49,554 bases of DNA, taken from positions 1 to 49,554 of IMG/VR virus record IMGVR_UViG_3300045973_000298; one strand, 5' to 3'. Both the position numbers and the translations under genes were made by a program. Origin of the DNA: a virus. This document shows, one piece after another, positions 1 to 5,795 of the stretch (position 1 is its first letter; the number at the start of each line of letters is the position of its first letter). The notes below the pieces were generated by a model, which saw nothing but the letters and a program-made list of their open reading frames with translations, did no database searches and had not been told where the DNA came from.

Positions 1-140
1 GACATGCTCTTGCCATCCTTGACGCCTACGACTGTGTTCTTGTTGAACGTGTCGATGCTGTAGCCAAGGGCTTCGAGCGCTGCCTTGATGCGGTTCTCAT
101 CAGTGAGCTTTGTCTTTTGGACGCTGCTATAGCACGGCAT
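1..140 (-). CDS. Small protein, 3' part cut off by window edge
   Basis: The first 46 residues are readable, starting MPCYSSVQKTKLTDENRIKA. The ATG is preceded by AAGGTGG five bases upstream, a good ribosome site, and overlaps the end of the gene at 127-474 by 14 bases, which implies translational coupling. The start weakly resembles small Ycf35/DUF1257-type proteins, which open with a short strand and then a helix containing 'ALxxLGY'. That is a family guess only. It is the most distal gene of the left operon seen here. Confidence 0.7.
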   Translation of the reverse strand, partial: MPCYSSVQKTKLTDENRIKAALEALGYSIDTFNKNTVVGVKDGKSM

Positions 141-474
141 TGGTGCCACCTTGCAGCGTGAGCCACTCATCGAGACGGTCTTTGTAGCAGGACGAATTGG
201 CAAGGCTCTTCTTGGCGTGCTCAATGTCCTCTGGCTTGAACAGGTCAGGGCGAGCGAGGATGACGAAGCACACGCCCACGTCCTCCTCATACCAGCCATT
301 GCCCTCGCGGGTGACGAAGTTGTACGGGCTGTCAGGCCAAAGGCACCGTGGCCACGTGCTCCACACGCTCTTGGCAACGCGAAAGCCCCCGTGTCCTGCT
401 GTGGACACGGAGACGATCCCCGGTGCAATTGCCGTAACTTGTTGTGACTCTCCCCACGGTGTCTTGAATCCCAT
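127..474 (-). CDS. DUF7007-like small phage protein
   Basis: A 115-residue protein. The N-terminus combines 'TPWGESQ', 'IAPGIVSVSTAGHGG' and then 'WYEEDV', a pattern I associate with the DUF7007 family of phage and plasmid proteins, whose function is unknown. The start is firm: GGAGG lies seven bases before the ATG. The next gene on the same strand starts within its last codons, so the two are probably coupled. No membrane segment or catalytic motif is visible. Confidence 0.8.
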   Translation of the reverse strand: MGFKTPWGESQQVTAIAPGIVSVSTAGHGGFRVAKSVWSTWPRCLWPDSPYNFVTREGNGWYEEDVGVCFVILARPDLFKPEDIEHAKKSLANSSCYKDRLDEWLTLQGGTNAVL

Positions 475-549
475 AACTTAACCTCCAATGATGTTTGTTG
501 ACTGAACAAGGGAGACGACAAGCACTAGGCTTATCGGCTCCATGAACAT

Positions 550-762
550 TCAAATGGTGTTCGTGTATTCAGCTTTGCGTGAGAGAGGGCCGGGGTGGTG
601 CCTTTCGTTGTAGGCGCGGCACATGGCTTGTGCCTCCTCTTCAGTGTCGGCATAGCCGAGCGTTGTCTTACGTGCTTGGGGGTCTGGCTCCCTGCCGTCT
701 GGCCAAGTTGGGTTAGGCTTCCACCAGTTGCACACAAAGACTCTATAGGCTTTCTTCGCCAT
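550..762 (-). CDS. Conserved small phage protein, unknown function
   Basis: A 70-residue protein beginning MAKKAYRVFVCNWWKPNP. The ATG at 762 is chosen because AAGGAG lies six bases upstream; the frame is open further upstream but without coding character. The C-terminal half (YADTEEEAQAMCRAYNERHH, then PGPLSRKAEY) is a pattern common to small phage accessory proteins, with an A-x-x-x-C-x-x-Y-N helix followed by PG-LSRKAEY. Function unknown. It lies 10 bases after the gene at 773-1030 in the same operon. Confidence 0.8.
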   Translation of the reverse strand: MAKKAYRVFVCNWWKPNPTWPDGREPDPQARKTTLGYADTEEEAQAMCRAYNERHHPGPLSRKAEYTNTI

Positions 763-772
763 GTCATGCTCC

Positions 773-1030
773 TTAGCGGTAGAAGGTACAGTCTTTGAAT
801 TGCATCTTGGCTTCACTGCGGCTGTTGGCTCTGACATAGGCTTCGCCCTCGTCATTCCAAGCGCACCACAGGTTCGAGGGGCCGCCCCAATAGGTGCCGC
901 CCTTGTCATAGCAACCCCCATCGCCGAGTGGCACGCGTTGCAGATGCACCTTGCCAGTGAGCTTGTCACTGTGCCTGCCCATAGGGGCACCGTATTTGCT
1001 GCTAACGTAAACCTCAAACGGCTTGTCCAT
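773..1030 (-). CDS. Conserved small phage protein, unknown function
   Basis: An 85-residue protein, MDKPFEVYVSSKYGAPMGRH at its start. AAGGA seven bases before the ATG at 1030 supports this start over the longer open frame to 1066. The pattern VYVSSKYGAPMGR, then a Gly-rich YDKGGTYWGGP, then a C-terminal YVRANSRSEAK helix, recurs in small phage proteins. The fold looks like a small alpha/beta unit. Function unknown. The spacer before it holds two hairpins (1053-1098). Confidence 0.8.
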   Translation of the reverse strand: MDKPFEVYVSSKYGAPMGRHSDKLTGKVHLQRVPLGDGGCYDKGGTYWGGPSNLWCAWNDEGEAYVRANSRSEAKMQFKDCTFYR

Positions 1031-1052
1031 GTTATTGTCCTTGGTTGTGAGA

Positions 1053-1068
1053 GATTGATAAACCAATC
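1053..1068 (-). repeat. 16-nt inverted repeat, near copy of 26385-26400
   Basis: On the - strand this reads GATTGGTTTATCAATC, a hairpin or operator-like inverted repeat (GATTG/CAATC). It differs by one base from GATTGGTTTACCAATC at 26385-26400. In both places it follows a strong hairpin and precedes the next gene, so it may be a protein- or RNA-level regulatory site. Confidence 0.55.
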
Positions 1069-1098
1069 GAAGGGTTTAGGCGTTAACCTAAACCCTTC
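1069..1098 (-). terminator. Intergenic 12-bp perfect hairpin, terminator- or processing-like
   Basis: GAAGGGTTTAGG (1069-1080) pairs perfectly with CCTAAACCCTTC (1087-1098) across a 6-base loop that contains GTTAAC. It sits between the genes ending at 1108 and starting at 1030. No T-tract follows on the - strand, so it may attenuate, protect a 3' end or be a processing site rather than a classical intrinsic terminator. Confidence 0.6.
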
Positions 1099-1107
1099 TC
1101 AGGACCA

Positions 1108-1845
1108 TCAAGCTGTCTTAGCCTGCTTTATCCAGCCCGGTGCTGGGGCCTTGCCTGCTTTCACGTTCTCGCCACGTTCATAGCCCATGTAATACTCGGG
1201 CGATGTCGGGTCATCGGGGTCATTGACGATTGGCGGGCTCTTGCCCATGCTGTCCATGTAGCCCATCATGTAGGGCACCCAATCGGCAGGGCGAGCGTCG
1301 TCAATGGTGACTTGATCGACTTGGTACATCTTGGCCATGAGACGCGCATCAGGCTTGCCTGCCATGACGCCGCGACTTAGCCCTGCCAAGATGTCACCTG
1401 TCATGAACTCGCGCGCTGTGCTGCCAATGGCGTTGACAGGGCGATCCATCGCAGCTTCGTAGGCGTCGCTGTCGCTGGCTAGCAGCTTAGACTCTGCCTT
1501 TGCTTCACGGATGAGCTTGTTGCCATTGTTGCCGCAATACTCACCGAGGCGCGCTCGATTGCCATAGCTATGGCAGCACTCTGCAAGTGCTTCGTCGCTG
1601 TCAGGCATGCTATCCCAGCCACAAGAGCGCTTGGCACTGGCAAGCTCTTTCTCGCCAATGGCATCGAGATCAATCTCGGACAGCTCAACGCTGTACTTGG
1701 CTTGCCCTTCGTTGTCCCTGCCACAGGCTTCGTCCATGTTCGTCACTTCGACGAAGTGATAGCGACGCTTTGCTACGTGGCGATAGAACTTGCCCCCGTA
1801 GTCAAGCATGTTCACATCGCCCATGTACTGCCATTTCGTTGCCAT
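1108..1845 (-). CDS. Hypothetical phage protein, 245 aa
   Basis: The largest gene of the left operon. The start MATKWQYMGDVNMLDYGG is supported by GAGG seven bases upstream. The N-terminal 45 residues look like a small beta sheet (WQYMGDVNMLDYGGKFYRHV). The middle is rich in Ala, Asp, Cys and Ser, with scattered Cys near residues 75-110 that do not make a clear zinc motif. The C-terminus has 'PADWVPYMMGYMDSMG' and 'EYYMGYERGENVKAGKAPAP', which looks like a repeated short MGY-containing segment. I do not recognise a family with a known function. It lies directly downstream of the hammerhead-like element at 1880-1932. Confidence 0.8.
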   Translation of the reverse strand: MATKWQYMGDVNMLDYGGKFYRHVAKRRYHFVEVTNMDEACGRDNEGQAKYSVELSEIDLDAIGEKELASAKRSCGWDSMPDSDEALAECCHSYGNRARLGEYCGNNGNKLIREAKAESKLLASDSDAYEAAMDRPVNAIGSTAREFMTGDILAGLSRGVMAGKPDARLMAKMYQVDQVTIDDARPADWVPYMMGYMDSMGKSPPIVNDPDDPTSPEYYMGYERGENVKAGKAPAPGWIKQAKTA

Positions 1846-1879
1846 ACTGTACCTCGCTTGTGAGAGTGAGAGACTGACG

Positions 1880-1932
1880 ACCCATCATCAGGCATGGCGA
1901 TACCATGCGACGCCCTTGCGGGCGTTTCGGGT
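1880..1932 (-). ncRNA. Type II hammerhead ribozyme-like element HH1
   Basis: Read on the - strand. Strand 2 of stem II is ACCC (1932-1929). The core GAAA (1928-1925) follows. Stem III CGCCC/GGGCG is closed by a GCAA tetraloop (1924-1911). The cleavage triplet GUC covers 1911-1909. Stem I GCAUGG/CCAUGC has a 5-base loop (1908-1892). The core CUGAUGA (1891-1885) leads into stem II strand 1, GGGU (1883-1880). Stems I and III are closed and stem II is open, which defines type II. Predicted cleavage lies between 1909 and 1908. One extra U (1884) sits between CUGAUGA and stem II and may slow the reaction. The element starts within the stop codon of the upstream gene. Confidence 0.8.
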
Positions 1933-2147
1933 TAGTAGCTTTCCAAGATGGTGTCTTGCTTGGACCAGATATTGCGAGCGCATAGCTGGTACTCTTCGCC
2001 GCGTTTCTTGGCGACAACCTTGGCGAGTATCATGGGTTCCGGCTTGCGCCGATACATGGCGCTGATGATCTCGCCAGACTTGGCACGGCGAACGAAGTAC
2101 AAGGCGAGAGAGGCGAGGTCTTTGGTCGGTTCAACGTTGTCTGGCAT
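1932..2147 (-). CDS. Hypothetical small phage protein, 71 aa
   Basis: Begins MPDNVEPTKDLASLALYFVR, with GGAG six bases before the ATG. It is a basic helix-rich protein with no recognised domain. It is flanked on both sides by hammerhead-like elements: HH2 (2174-2225) lies in its 5' leader and HH1 starts at its TAA stop. If both elements cleave, this gene would be released as its own short mRNA. Confidence 0.75.
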   Translation of the reverse strand: MPDNVEPTKDLASLALYFVRRAKSGEIISAMYRRKPEPMILAKVVAKKRGEEYQLCARNIWSKQDTILESY

Positions 2148-2173
2148 ATGCGCTCCAAGGGTTTGTGTTAACG

Positions 2174-2225
2174 ACGCTCATCAGGCATGGCGTTACCATG
2201 CTACGCTCTTGCGAGCGTTTCGCGT
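2174..2225 (-). ncRNA. Type II hammerhead ribozyme-like element HH2
   Basis: Read on the - strand. Stem II strand 2 is ACGC (2225-2222), then GAAA (2221-2218). Stem III CGCTC/GAGCG has a GCAA tetraloop (2217-2204). The cleavage triplet is GUA (2204-2202). Stem I GCAUGG/CCAUGC has a UAACG loop (2201-2185). CUGAUGA (2184-2178) and stem II strand 1 GCGU (2177-2174) complete the fold. All universally conserved core positions are present and the core has no insertion. Predicted cleavage is between 2202 and 2201. Relative to HH1, stem III changes on both strands and still pairs (CGCCC/GGGCG versus CGCTC/GAGCG), and stem II does the same. This covariation supports a conserved RNA. Confidence 0.85.
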
Positions 2226-2351
2226 TTACTTGTGAGACATGCTCTTGACCGTTGCCGCGTTAGTGCTCGCGACAGACGCCGCGACGCCCACTACAGCGAC
2301 GCCCATAGCTACAGCGAGAAACAAGGCAGAGAGATCAAAAAATCGTTTCAT
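2226..2351 (-). CDS. 41-aa small membrane or exported protein
   Basis: The protein is MKRFFDLSALFLAVAMGVAV followed by VGVAASVASTNAATVKSMSHK. AAGGA lies seven bases before the ATG. Two positive residues followed by about 20 hydrophobic residues give one membrane segment or an uncleaved signal, with a short polar tail. Small membrane proteins of this kind are common in phage accessory operons (lysis modulation, superinfection exclusion), but nothing here fixes the role. The TAA stop directly abuts hammerhead-like element HH2. Confidence 0.7.
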   Translation of the reverse strand: MKRFFDLSALFLAVAMGVAVVGVAASVASTNAATVKSMSHK

Positions 2352-2384
2352 AGCGTATTCCTTGGTGAGAGTGAGGGGAGCAAG

Positions 2385-2420
2385 GGAAGGGCTAAACCCA
2401 TTGCTAGGCTTAGCCCTTCC
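2385..2420 (-). terminator. Intergenic 11-bp hairpin
   Basis: GGAAGGGCTAA (2385-2395) pairs perfectly with TTAGCCCTTCC (2410-2420) across a 14-base loop, between the genes starting at 2864 and 2351. No clear T-tract follows on the - strand. As at 1069-1098, it may be an attenuator, a processing site or a 3'-end protector. Confidence 0.55.
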
Positions 2421-2429
2421 ATGAACCTC

Positions 2430-2864
2430 TTACTTGTCGTCTTTGGTCGCGAGCTTGGCACCCTCGGGACCGTCGATGAACGCCTTGATCTCGCCCGTGA
2501 TAGCGAGCAGCTTGGCCCATTGCCCCTTGTACAGGGTGACAGGGAATCGACCCAAGCCATAGACCGAGAGAGCGCCCTTCTCGCTGATCTTCATGGTGAC
2601 GCTACGTCCCTTGCCAGACTTGAGCGCCTCGTTCTCAGCCTTGAGACGAGCAATCTCTGCAGCGTAGTCGAAGGCAGGCGCCGGGGCCGCGACAACCGGC
2701 GCTGAGACAGGCTCAACCTTGGCGACAGGGGCCGCGATGGCTGGCGTTGCCTCTGCGACAACCGGCGCTGAGACAACGCTAGGCGTTGCGAGAGCCGCTT
2801 GTGCCGCGAGAGCGGCCGGGGACTTGGACTGGTTGAAGGCGTTGGATTGGTTATGCTTTGACAT
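2430..2864 (-). CDS. Conserved phage protein with GLGRFPVTLY motif
   Basis: A 144-residue protein. The start MSKHNQSNAFNQ at 2864 has GGAG six bases upstream, which is preferred over the ATG at 2876. Residues about 20-80 are low complexity, rich in Ala, Pro and Val (repeats of APVVAEA type), and are probably a flexible linker. A short helix (EIARLKAENEALK) follows, then a conserved C-terminal domain with 'EKGALSVYGLGRFPVTLYKG' and 'QWAKLLA'. This C-terminal domain is widespread in phages and plasmids and has no assigned function. It is the first gene of the left operon after the divergent spacer. Confidence 0.85.
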   Translation of the reverse strand: MSKHNQSNAFNQSKSPAALAAQAALATPSVVSAPVVAEATPAIAAPVAKVEPVSAPVVAAPAPAFDYAAEIARLKAENEALKSGKGRSVTMKISEKGALSVYGLGRFPVTLYKGQWAKLLAITGEIKAFIDGPEGAKLATKDDK

Positions 2865-2921
2865 GATAGACTCCATTGTTGGAAGGCCCGTAGCGCGGTA
2901 TTGCCTACAGGTGAGAGGTAG

Positions 2922-3010
2922 CCCTCCGTTGATTGCTCAAAGACCATCCGGCGCGGTATTCACGTTAACGCGAAACACGCTAAGCGGCTCTTGAGCAATC
3001 AACGGAAGGG
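2922..3010. repeat. Long inverted repeat in leader of left operon
   Basis: CCGTTGATTGCTCAA (2926-2940) is perfectly complementary to TTGAGCAATCAACGG (2991-3005). The flanking CCCT/AGGG extends the stem with one bulged A. The 50-base loop contains GTTAAC and GCGCGGTATT; the latter also occurs near 2894. The repeat lies upstream of the first - strand gene and could be a leader hairpin of that operon or a protein-binding cruciform. Confidence 0.65.
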
Positions 3011-3205
3011 ACGAGGATCTCAAACCCTCGTCAAACATCCGTGAAAGGGATACTCAAGAGGCAGAGTCATAGGTGATTGTCTCCACCGTTGTCAGCGGTG
3101 AAGGACATGCGGCCATGAATGGCGTAGGGTATCCCCGGGCAACGATATTCGCCCATTTCCCTTGGCAGGGGCCTTTCGGCAGGACCATAGCGCGTCTACG
3201 CTAAG

Positions 3206-3263
3206 GCGGCTCATCACCGCATTGTCTCTCGCTCAAAGGCGAGTGCGCCGCGTTTCTCGGCGC
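3206..3263. repeat. Three consecutive short hairpins
   Basis: GCGG/CCGC (3206-3220), CTCGC/GCGAG (3228-3243) and GCGCCG/CGGCGC (3245-3263) are adjacent perfect stems with loops of 6-7 bases. No gene covers them. They could be RNA structure in a leader transcribed leftward, or cruciform DNA in a control region. Confidence 0.5.
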
Positions 3264-3265
3264 TC

Positions 3266-4178
3266 ATACATGCAAACGCGAAAAAGCGCCGCCCGCAAAC
3301 GGACGCGAAAACGCTCAGGAAAATCAAAATAGCCGCAGCGCGTTAACCGAAATGCCCGCAAAATCGTTCACGAAAATCAAAATAAGGCCGCCGCTCGCAC
3401 AATGTGCGCAATTATCGTTAACGCCCATTCATGCGCCCTGGCACCCTACGCCATACCGGCGCGCCGTTTACGAAAAAGCGCAAGCGGACGCGCCGCCCTG
3501 CAAACGCGCCGCAAGCGTCCGCGCCGAATGCCTCAAAAACGAACGGAAACGCGCTTATTTCGCACGCTAAGCGCCGAACCCTTGCGCCGATACCTCCAAA
3601 AATAAAGCGCCGCAAAAGGCCGTTTCCGCTCCAAAAAACCGCAAGCTGAAATGTGCGCAACCATAGGCGTCACCCATAGGGCACCTAATACCGTTAACGT
3701 AAACGGCACACATAGGCGCACACGCTCGCCAGCAAAGCACGCAAGCGCAAGCGAACGCCCGCAAACAAAGCACTGAAAAACGAACGCTAAGCGCCCTACA
3801 AGCCACGAACGACCACTAGGCGCCATGCTCACCTGCATCGTACTCGAAACGCGCTAGAACGCAAGCGGGGCACCTAATACCGTTAACGTAAATCATCGCA
3901 CACAATGCGCAATTGTCCCACATTCCTCCCTCTCTTGTGTGCCAGCGCTAGACGTTATGCCGTACGCCATGCCATGCGGTAAACGTTAACGCGTAGCATA
4001 TGGCCACACCATGTCACGGGATGAAGGTGCGAAGCATACAGCAGGGGGGATGCCTGTGCTGTGATACCCATGTCGCCCTAATTTTTTGTGTGTGGCAGGA
4101 GTGAGTTATTGTAAACGCGTAGGAGCCTGCAGCCGTGTGCGCCGCGGATGCTGCGCATCTATTATATGTGAACGCAAA
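3266..4178. other. Gene-free T-poor spacer, possible origin or control region
   Basis: I find no gene with a ribosome site and sensible composition here. The + strand is strikingly poor in T over 3270-3830 (for example 4 T in 3481-3540) and rich in short words such as CGCAA, GCGCC and AAACG. AAAATCAAAATA occurs twice (3320-3331, 3373-3384). Variants of TGCGCAATT occur near 3404 and 3907. GTTAACG is repeated at 3344, 3416, 3693, 3882 and 3985. A perfect - strand TATAAT lies at 4161-4166 without a good -35. Position between divergent gene blocks suggests an origin or transcription control region, which is inference. Confidence 0.5.
3679..3892 (+). repeat. 25-bp direct repeat pair
   Basis: An identical 25-base sequence occurs at 3679-3703 and 3868-3892, 189 bases apart. 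It begins GGGCACCTAATACC and ends GTTAACGTAAA. The first copy continues into a GTAAAC word. Identical repeats in a gene-free spacer are typical of origin iterons or duplicated promoter/operator sites. Confidence 0.75.
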
Positions 4179-4223
4179 TCGAGCGTGTGTGCCCGCCGTG
4201 AAGCCGCTCGACTTTTTTCTTTT
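4179..4223 (+). terminator. Intrinsic terminator with no gene directly upstream
   Basis: TCGAGCG (4179-4185) pairs with CGCTCGA (4205-4211) and is followed by CTTTTTTCTTTT (4212-4223). This is a standard rho-independent terminator on the + strand. No + gene lies upstream within the window, so it should end a leader or small RNA transcribed from the spacer, or insulate the gene at 4291. Confidence 0.65.
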
Positions 4224-4290
4224 CGGGTGGGGCCACGGAAGTATTTGCTGTTAACATAATTGTGTGCTAGCCTTGTCGCTCGGAGGCTAC

Positions 4291-4788
4291 ATGACCCTGC
4301 AAGACGAAAAGGACAAGACCGCACGCATCACGATGCTCAACGCTTTGCAGAGCCAGCTGCAGCATGACTTGGTTGGAAAACGACTGACGCCTGCCACCAT
4401 AGAGATTGCCAAGGGTCGCGTGATGGAGGCGCTCGACGGCATCATGCAGGCGGGGCTCATCTCAGACGTTCCGCGCGTGGCCGTCCTGAAAGTCGAGAAT
4501 GACGCGCTGAGGGTCTACTCGGTACACGACAGTCAGCCACCGCGGTACGAGCATGACTGTGACAAGTGCGTGTGGCTCGGCTGCTCTGACCTGGCGGACC
4601 ACTGGTTCTGCCCCTCGGGTGGCTTTGGGCACCAGGGCTCCATCATCGCCCGCTTCAGCAGCGCAGGCAGCGACTACACCTCGATGCCTATTGGTCTGAG
4701 CACCCTTGAACAGGAGTGGCACGCCACGCTGCTCTCGCCACTTCGAATCAGCTATGAGATTGCCAAACAAAGGGGATTGGTGAAGTGA
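4291..4788 (+). CDS. Conserved phage protein with HDCDKC putative zinc site
   Basis: A 165-residue protein. The start MTLQDEKDKTARITML is chosen because GGAGG lies just upstream; the frame opens at 4264 without a ribosome site. The first 70 residues are helical. From about residue 87 'YEHDCDKCVWLGCSD' is followed by 'DHWFC' and 'IIARFSSAGSDYTSMP'. This arrangement, with Cys pairs that could hold a metal and then an IAR-F-S-x-Y-x-S strand, is a recurrent conserved phage domain of unknown function. It overlaps the next gene at its stop, so the two are coupled. Confidence 0.8.
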   Translation: MTLQDEKDKTARITMLNALQSQLQHDLVGKRLTPATIEIAKGRVMEALDGIMQAGLISDVPRVAVLKVENDALRVYSVHDSQPPRYEHDCDKCVWLGCSDLADHWFCPSGGFGHQGSIIARFSSAGSDYTSMPIGLSTLEQEWHATLLSPLRISYEIAKQRGLVK

Positions 4789-5117
4789 TGCAACACATGC
4801 ACTACAAGCTGAAGGGCCACGAGGCTGTGCCTTGCGAGCTGGATGACCCGGAGCTGCGCCTGCTGTGGAAGGACGGGTCAGCGCGTACTGTGAAGAAGAC
4901 GGTCGTAGGCAAGCATGAGGTCAGCACGGTCTTCCTCGCGACGAACCACAACTGGTTCGGTGGGCCGCCGCTCTTGTTCGAGACGATGATTTTCCCCGAG
5001 TGCTCCTACTGTGAGCGCTACTCGACGTGGGAGGAAGCAGAGGCTGGGCACGAGCTGGCTGTCGCGTCCTTGAAGAAGTCTCCCCTGCGTCGCCTGCTGA
5101 GCAAGTGGGTGAAGTGA
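4788..5117 (+). CDS. Conserved phage protein, ETMIF/TWEEAEAGH family
   Basis: A 109-residue protein starting MQHMHYKLKGHEAVPCELDD. The ATG overlaps the previous stop (TGATG); a GTG one codon upstream is an alternative. The middle 'VFLATNHNWFGGPPLLFETMIF' and the C-terminal 'RYSTWEEAEAGHELAVASL' recur in small phage proteins, often beside the gene type found just upstream here. Function unknown. The window of 5118-5157 that follows carries two GTTAAC words and AGGAGG before the next start. Confidence 0.8.
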   Translation: MQHMHYKLKGHEAVPCELDDPELRLLWKDGSARTVKKTVVGKHEVSTVFLATNHNWFGGPPLLFETMIFPECSYCERYSTWEEAEAGHELAVASLKKSPLRRLLSKWVK

Positions 5118-5157
5118 TGAGGCAGATGAATGTTAACGTTAACTAGGAGGCTAGGTT

Positions 5158-5352
5158 ATGGCTAAAGGAAAGTATGGACGGTCGAAGAAGCAACTTGTGC
5201 GAGTGTCTATTGGTCCTGTGTTCCGTGTTCTCAAGGTAGACCTCAGCGGCATCGAACCTGGGGATGACGAGGCTGTCGAGACACGGGATGGCCTACGAGC
5301 TGCGCAATTGGATCGCCGGCTTGGAACAAGGCTGGGAGATGCTCGCGCCTGA
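5158..5352 (+). CDS. Small basic hypothetical protein, possibly frameshifted
   Basis: A 64-residue product starting MAKGKYGRSKKQLVRVSIGP, with AGGAGG well placed before the ATG. The first 45 residues have good coding character (basic start, then beta strands). After 'GDDEAVETRDG' the sequence becomes Arg/Leu/Ala-rich and unconvincing. At the same place a better-looking frame opens in the +1 register (5288-5404). Either two short genes overlap or one gene carries a frameshift. Confidence 0.55.
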   Translation: MAKGKYGRSKKQLVRVSIGPVFRVLKVDLSGIEPGDDEAVETRDGLRAAQLDRRLGTRLGDARA

Positions 5353-5404
5353 TGGGAGTAGGTGCACTCCCGCCAAGCGCGTTACCGTCGTACGCATGAA
5401 GTAA
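5288..5404 (+). CDS. Short ORF, 38 aa, overlaps previous gene
   Basis: Reads MAYELRNWIAGLEQGWEMLA followed by PDGSRCTPAKRVTVVRMK. Composition is more protein-like than the overlapping tail of the gene at 5158, but no clear ribosome site precedes the ATG (CGAGACACGGG only). It could be a separate coupled gene or the true C-terminus of the upstream one reached by a frameshift. Confidence 0.45.
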   Translation: MAYELRNWIAGLEQGWEMLAPDGSRCTPAKRVTVVRMK

Positions 5405-5422
5405 ACGTTAACGTAAAATAGT

Positions 5423-5451
5423 TTGCATCACGATATACGTCGTGATAGTAT
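5423..5451 (+). promoter_or_regulatory. Putative promoter with operator inside the spacer
   Basis: TTGCAT (5423-5428) and TAGTAT (5446-5451) are separated by exactly 17 bases. A perfect inverted repeat, ATCACGA/TCGTGAT (5427-5446), fills the spacer. The downstream gene starts at 5472. A related half-site pair occurs at 7592-7619, so one repressor may control both. Confidence 0.5.
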
Positions 5452-5471
5452 TGTTTGAGGAGGCTAGATTC

Positions 5472-5795
5472 ATGAAACAGAAAAGTCCGACCGTCGCTTT
5501 CCTTCTCGCGTTCTTCTTCGGGCCGCTCGGGATGCTCTACACATCCTTCTCGGCGTTCTTCGTCTTCATGGTGATAGAGCTGCTGATGGCTGGGCTCGGC
5601 ATGTTCTTCATGAGCTTCGTCATCTTCTGCGTGCACTGCGCCTGCAACGTGTACATGGCGATAGAGCACAACAAGAAAGCGAAGGATTGGATTGCGCCAG
5701 CAGAGGTGCCGGTGGACACCTCGGCCTTCATCTTGAAGAACCTCCCACCGCGACAGAAGCTTGCAGCCAACGAAATCGACGGAGATGAGTTCTAA
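5472..5795 (+). CDS. Small membrane protein
   Basis: A 107-residue protein; the start MKQKSPTVAFLLAFFFGPLG follows GAGGAGG. Residues about 6-58 hold two or three hydrophobic segments (VAFLLAFFFGPLGMLY; FFVFMVIELLMAGLGMFFMS; FVIFCVHCACNVYMAI), and a charged tail of about 45 residues follows. The GPLGMLY turn after the first segment recalls TM2-like small membrane proteins. A role at the host envelope, such as superinfection exclusion, is possible but not shown. It is likely driven by the promoter at 5423-5451. Confidence 0.75.
   Translation: MKQKSPTVAFLLAFFFGPLGMLYTSFSAFFVFMVIELLMAGLGMFFMSFVIFCVHCACNVYMAIEHNKKAKDWIAPAEVPVDTSAFILKNLPPRQKLAANEIDGDEF

Noticed and set aside
2940-3041. 33-codon frame on the - strand within the long inverted repeat
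   Set aside because: Codons look plausible, but there is no ribosome site and the inverted repeat explains the conserved sequence better.
3200-3265. TGATGAG and GAAAC on the - strand that recall a third hammerhead
   Set aside because: The core would read GUGAUGA instead of CUGAUGA, the GAAAC is inside a separate hairpin loop, and no cleavage triplet lies in the right place.
3352-3838. Several overlapping open frames of 70-100 codons on both strands
   Set aside because: They come from the T-poor composition that removes stop codons; no ribosome sites, and residues are dominated by Arg/Ala or Cys/Phe/Val according to frame.
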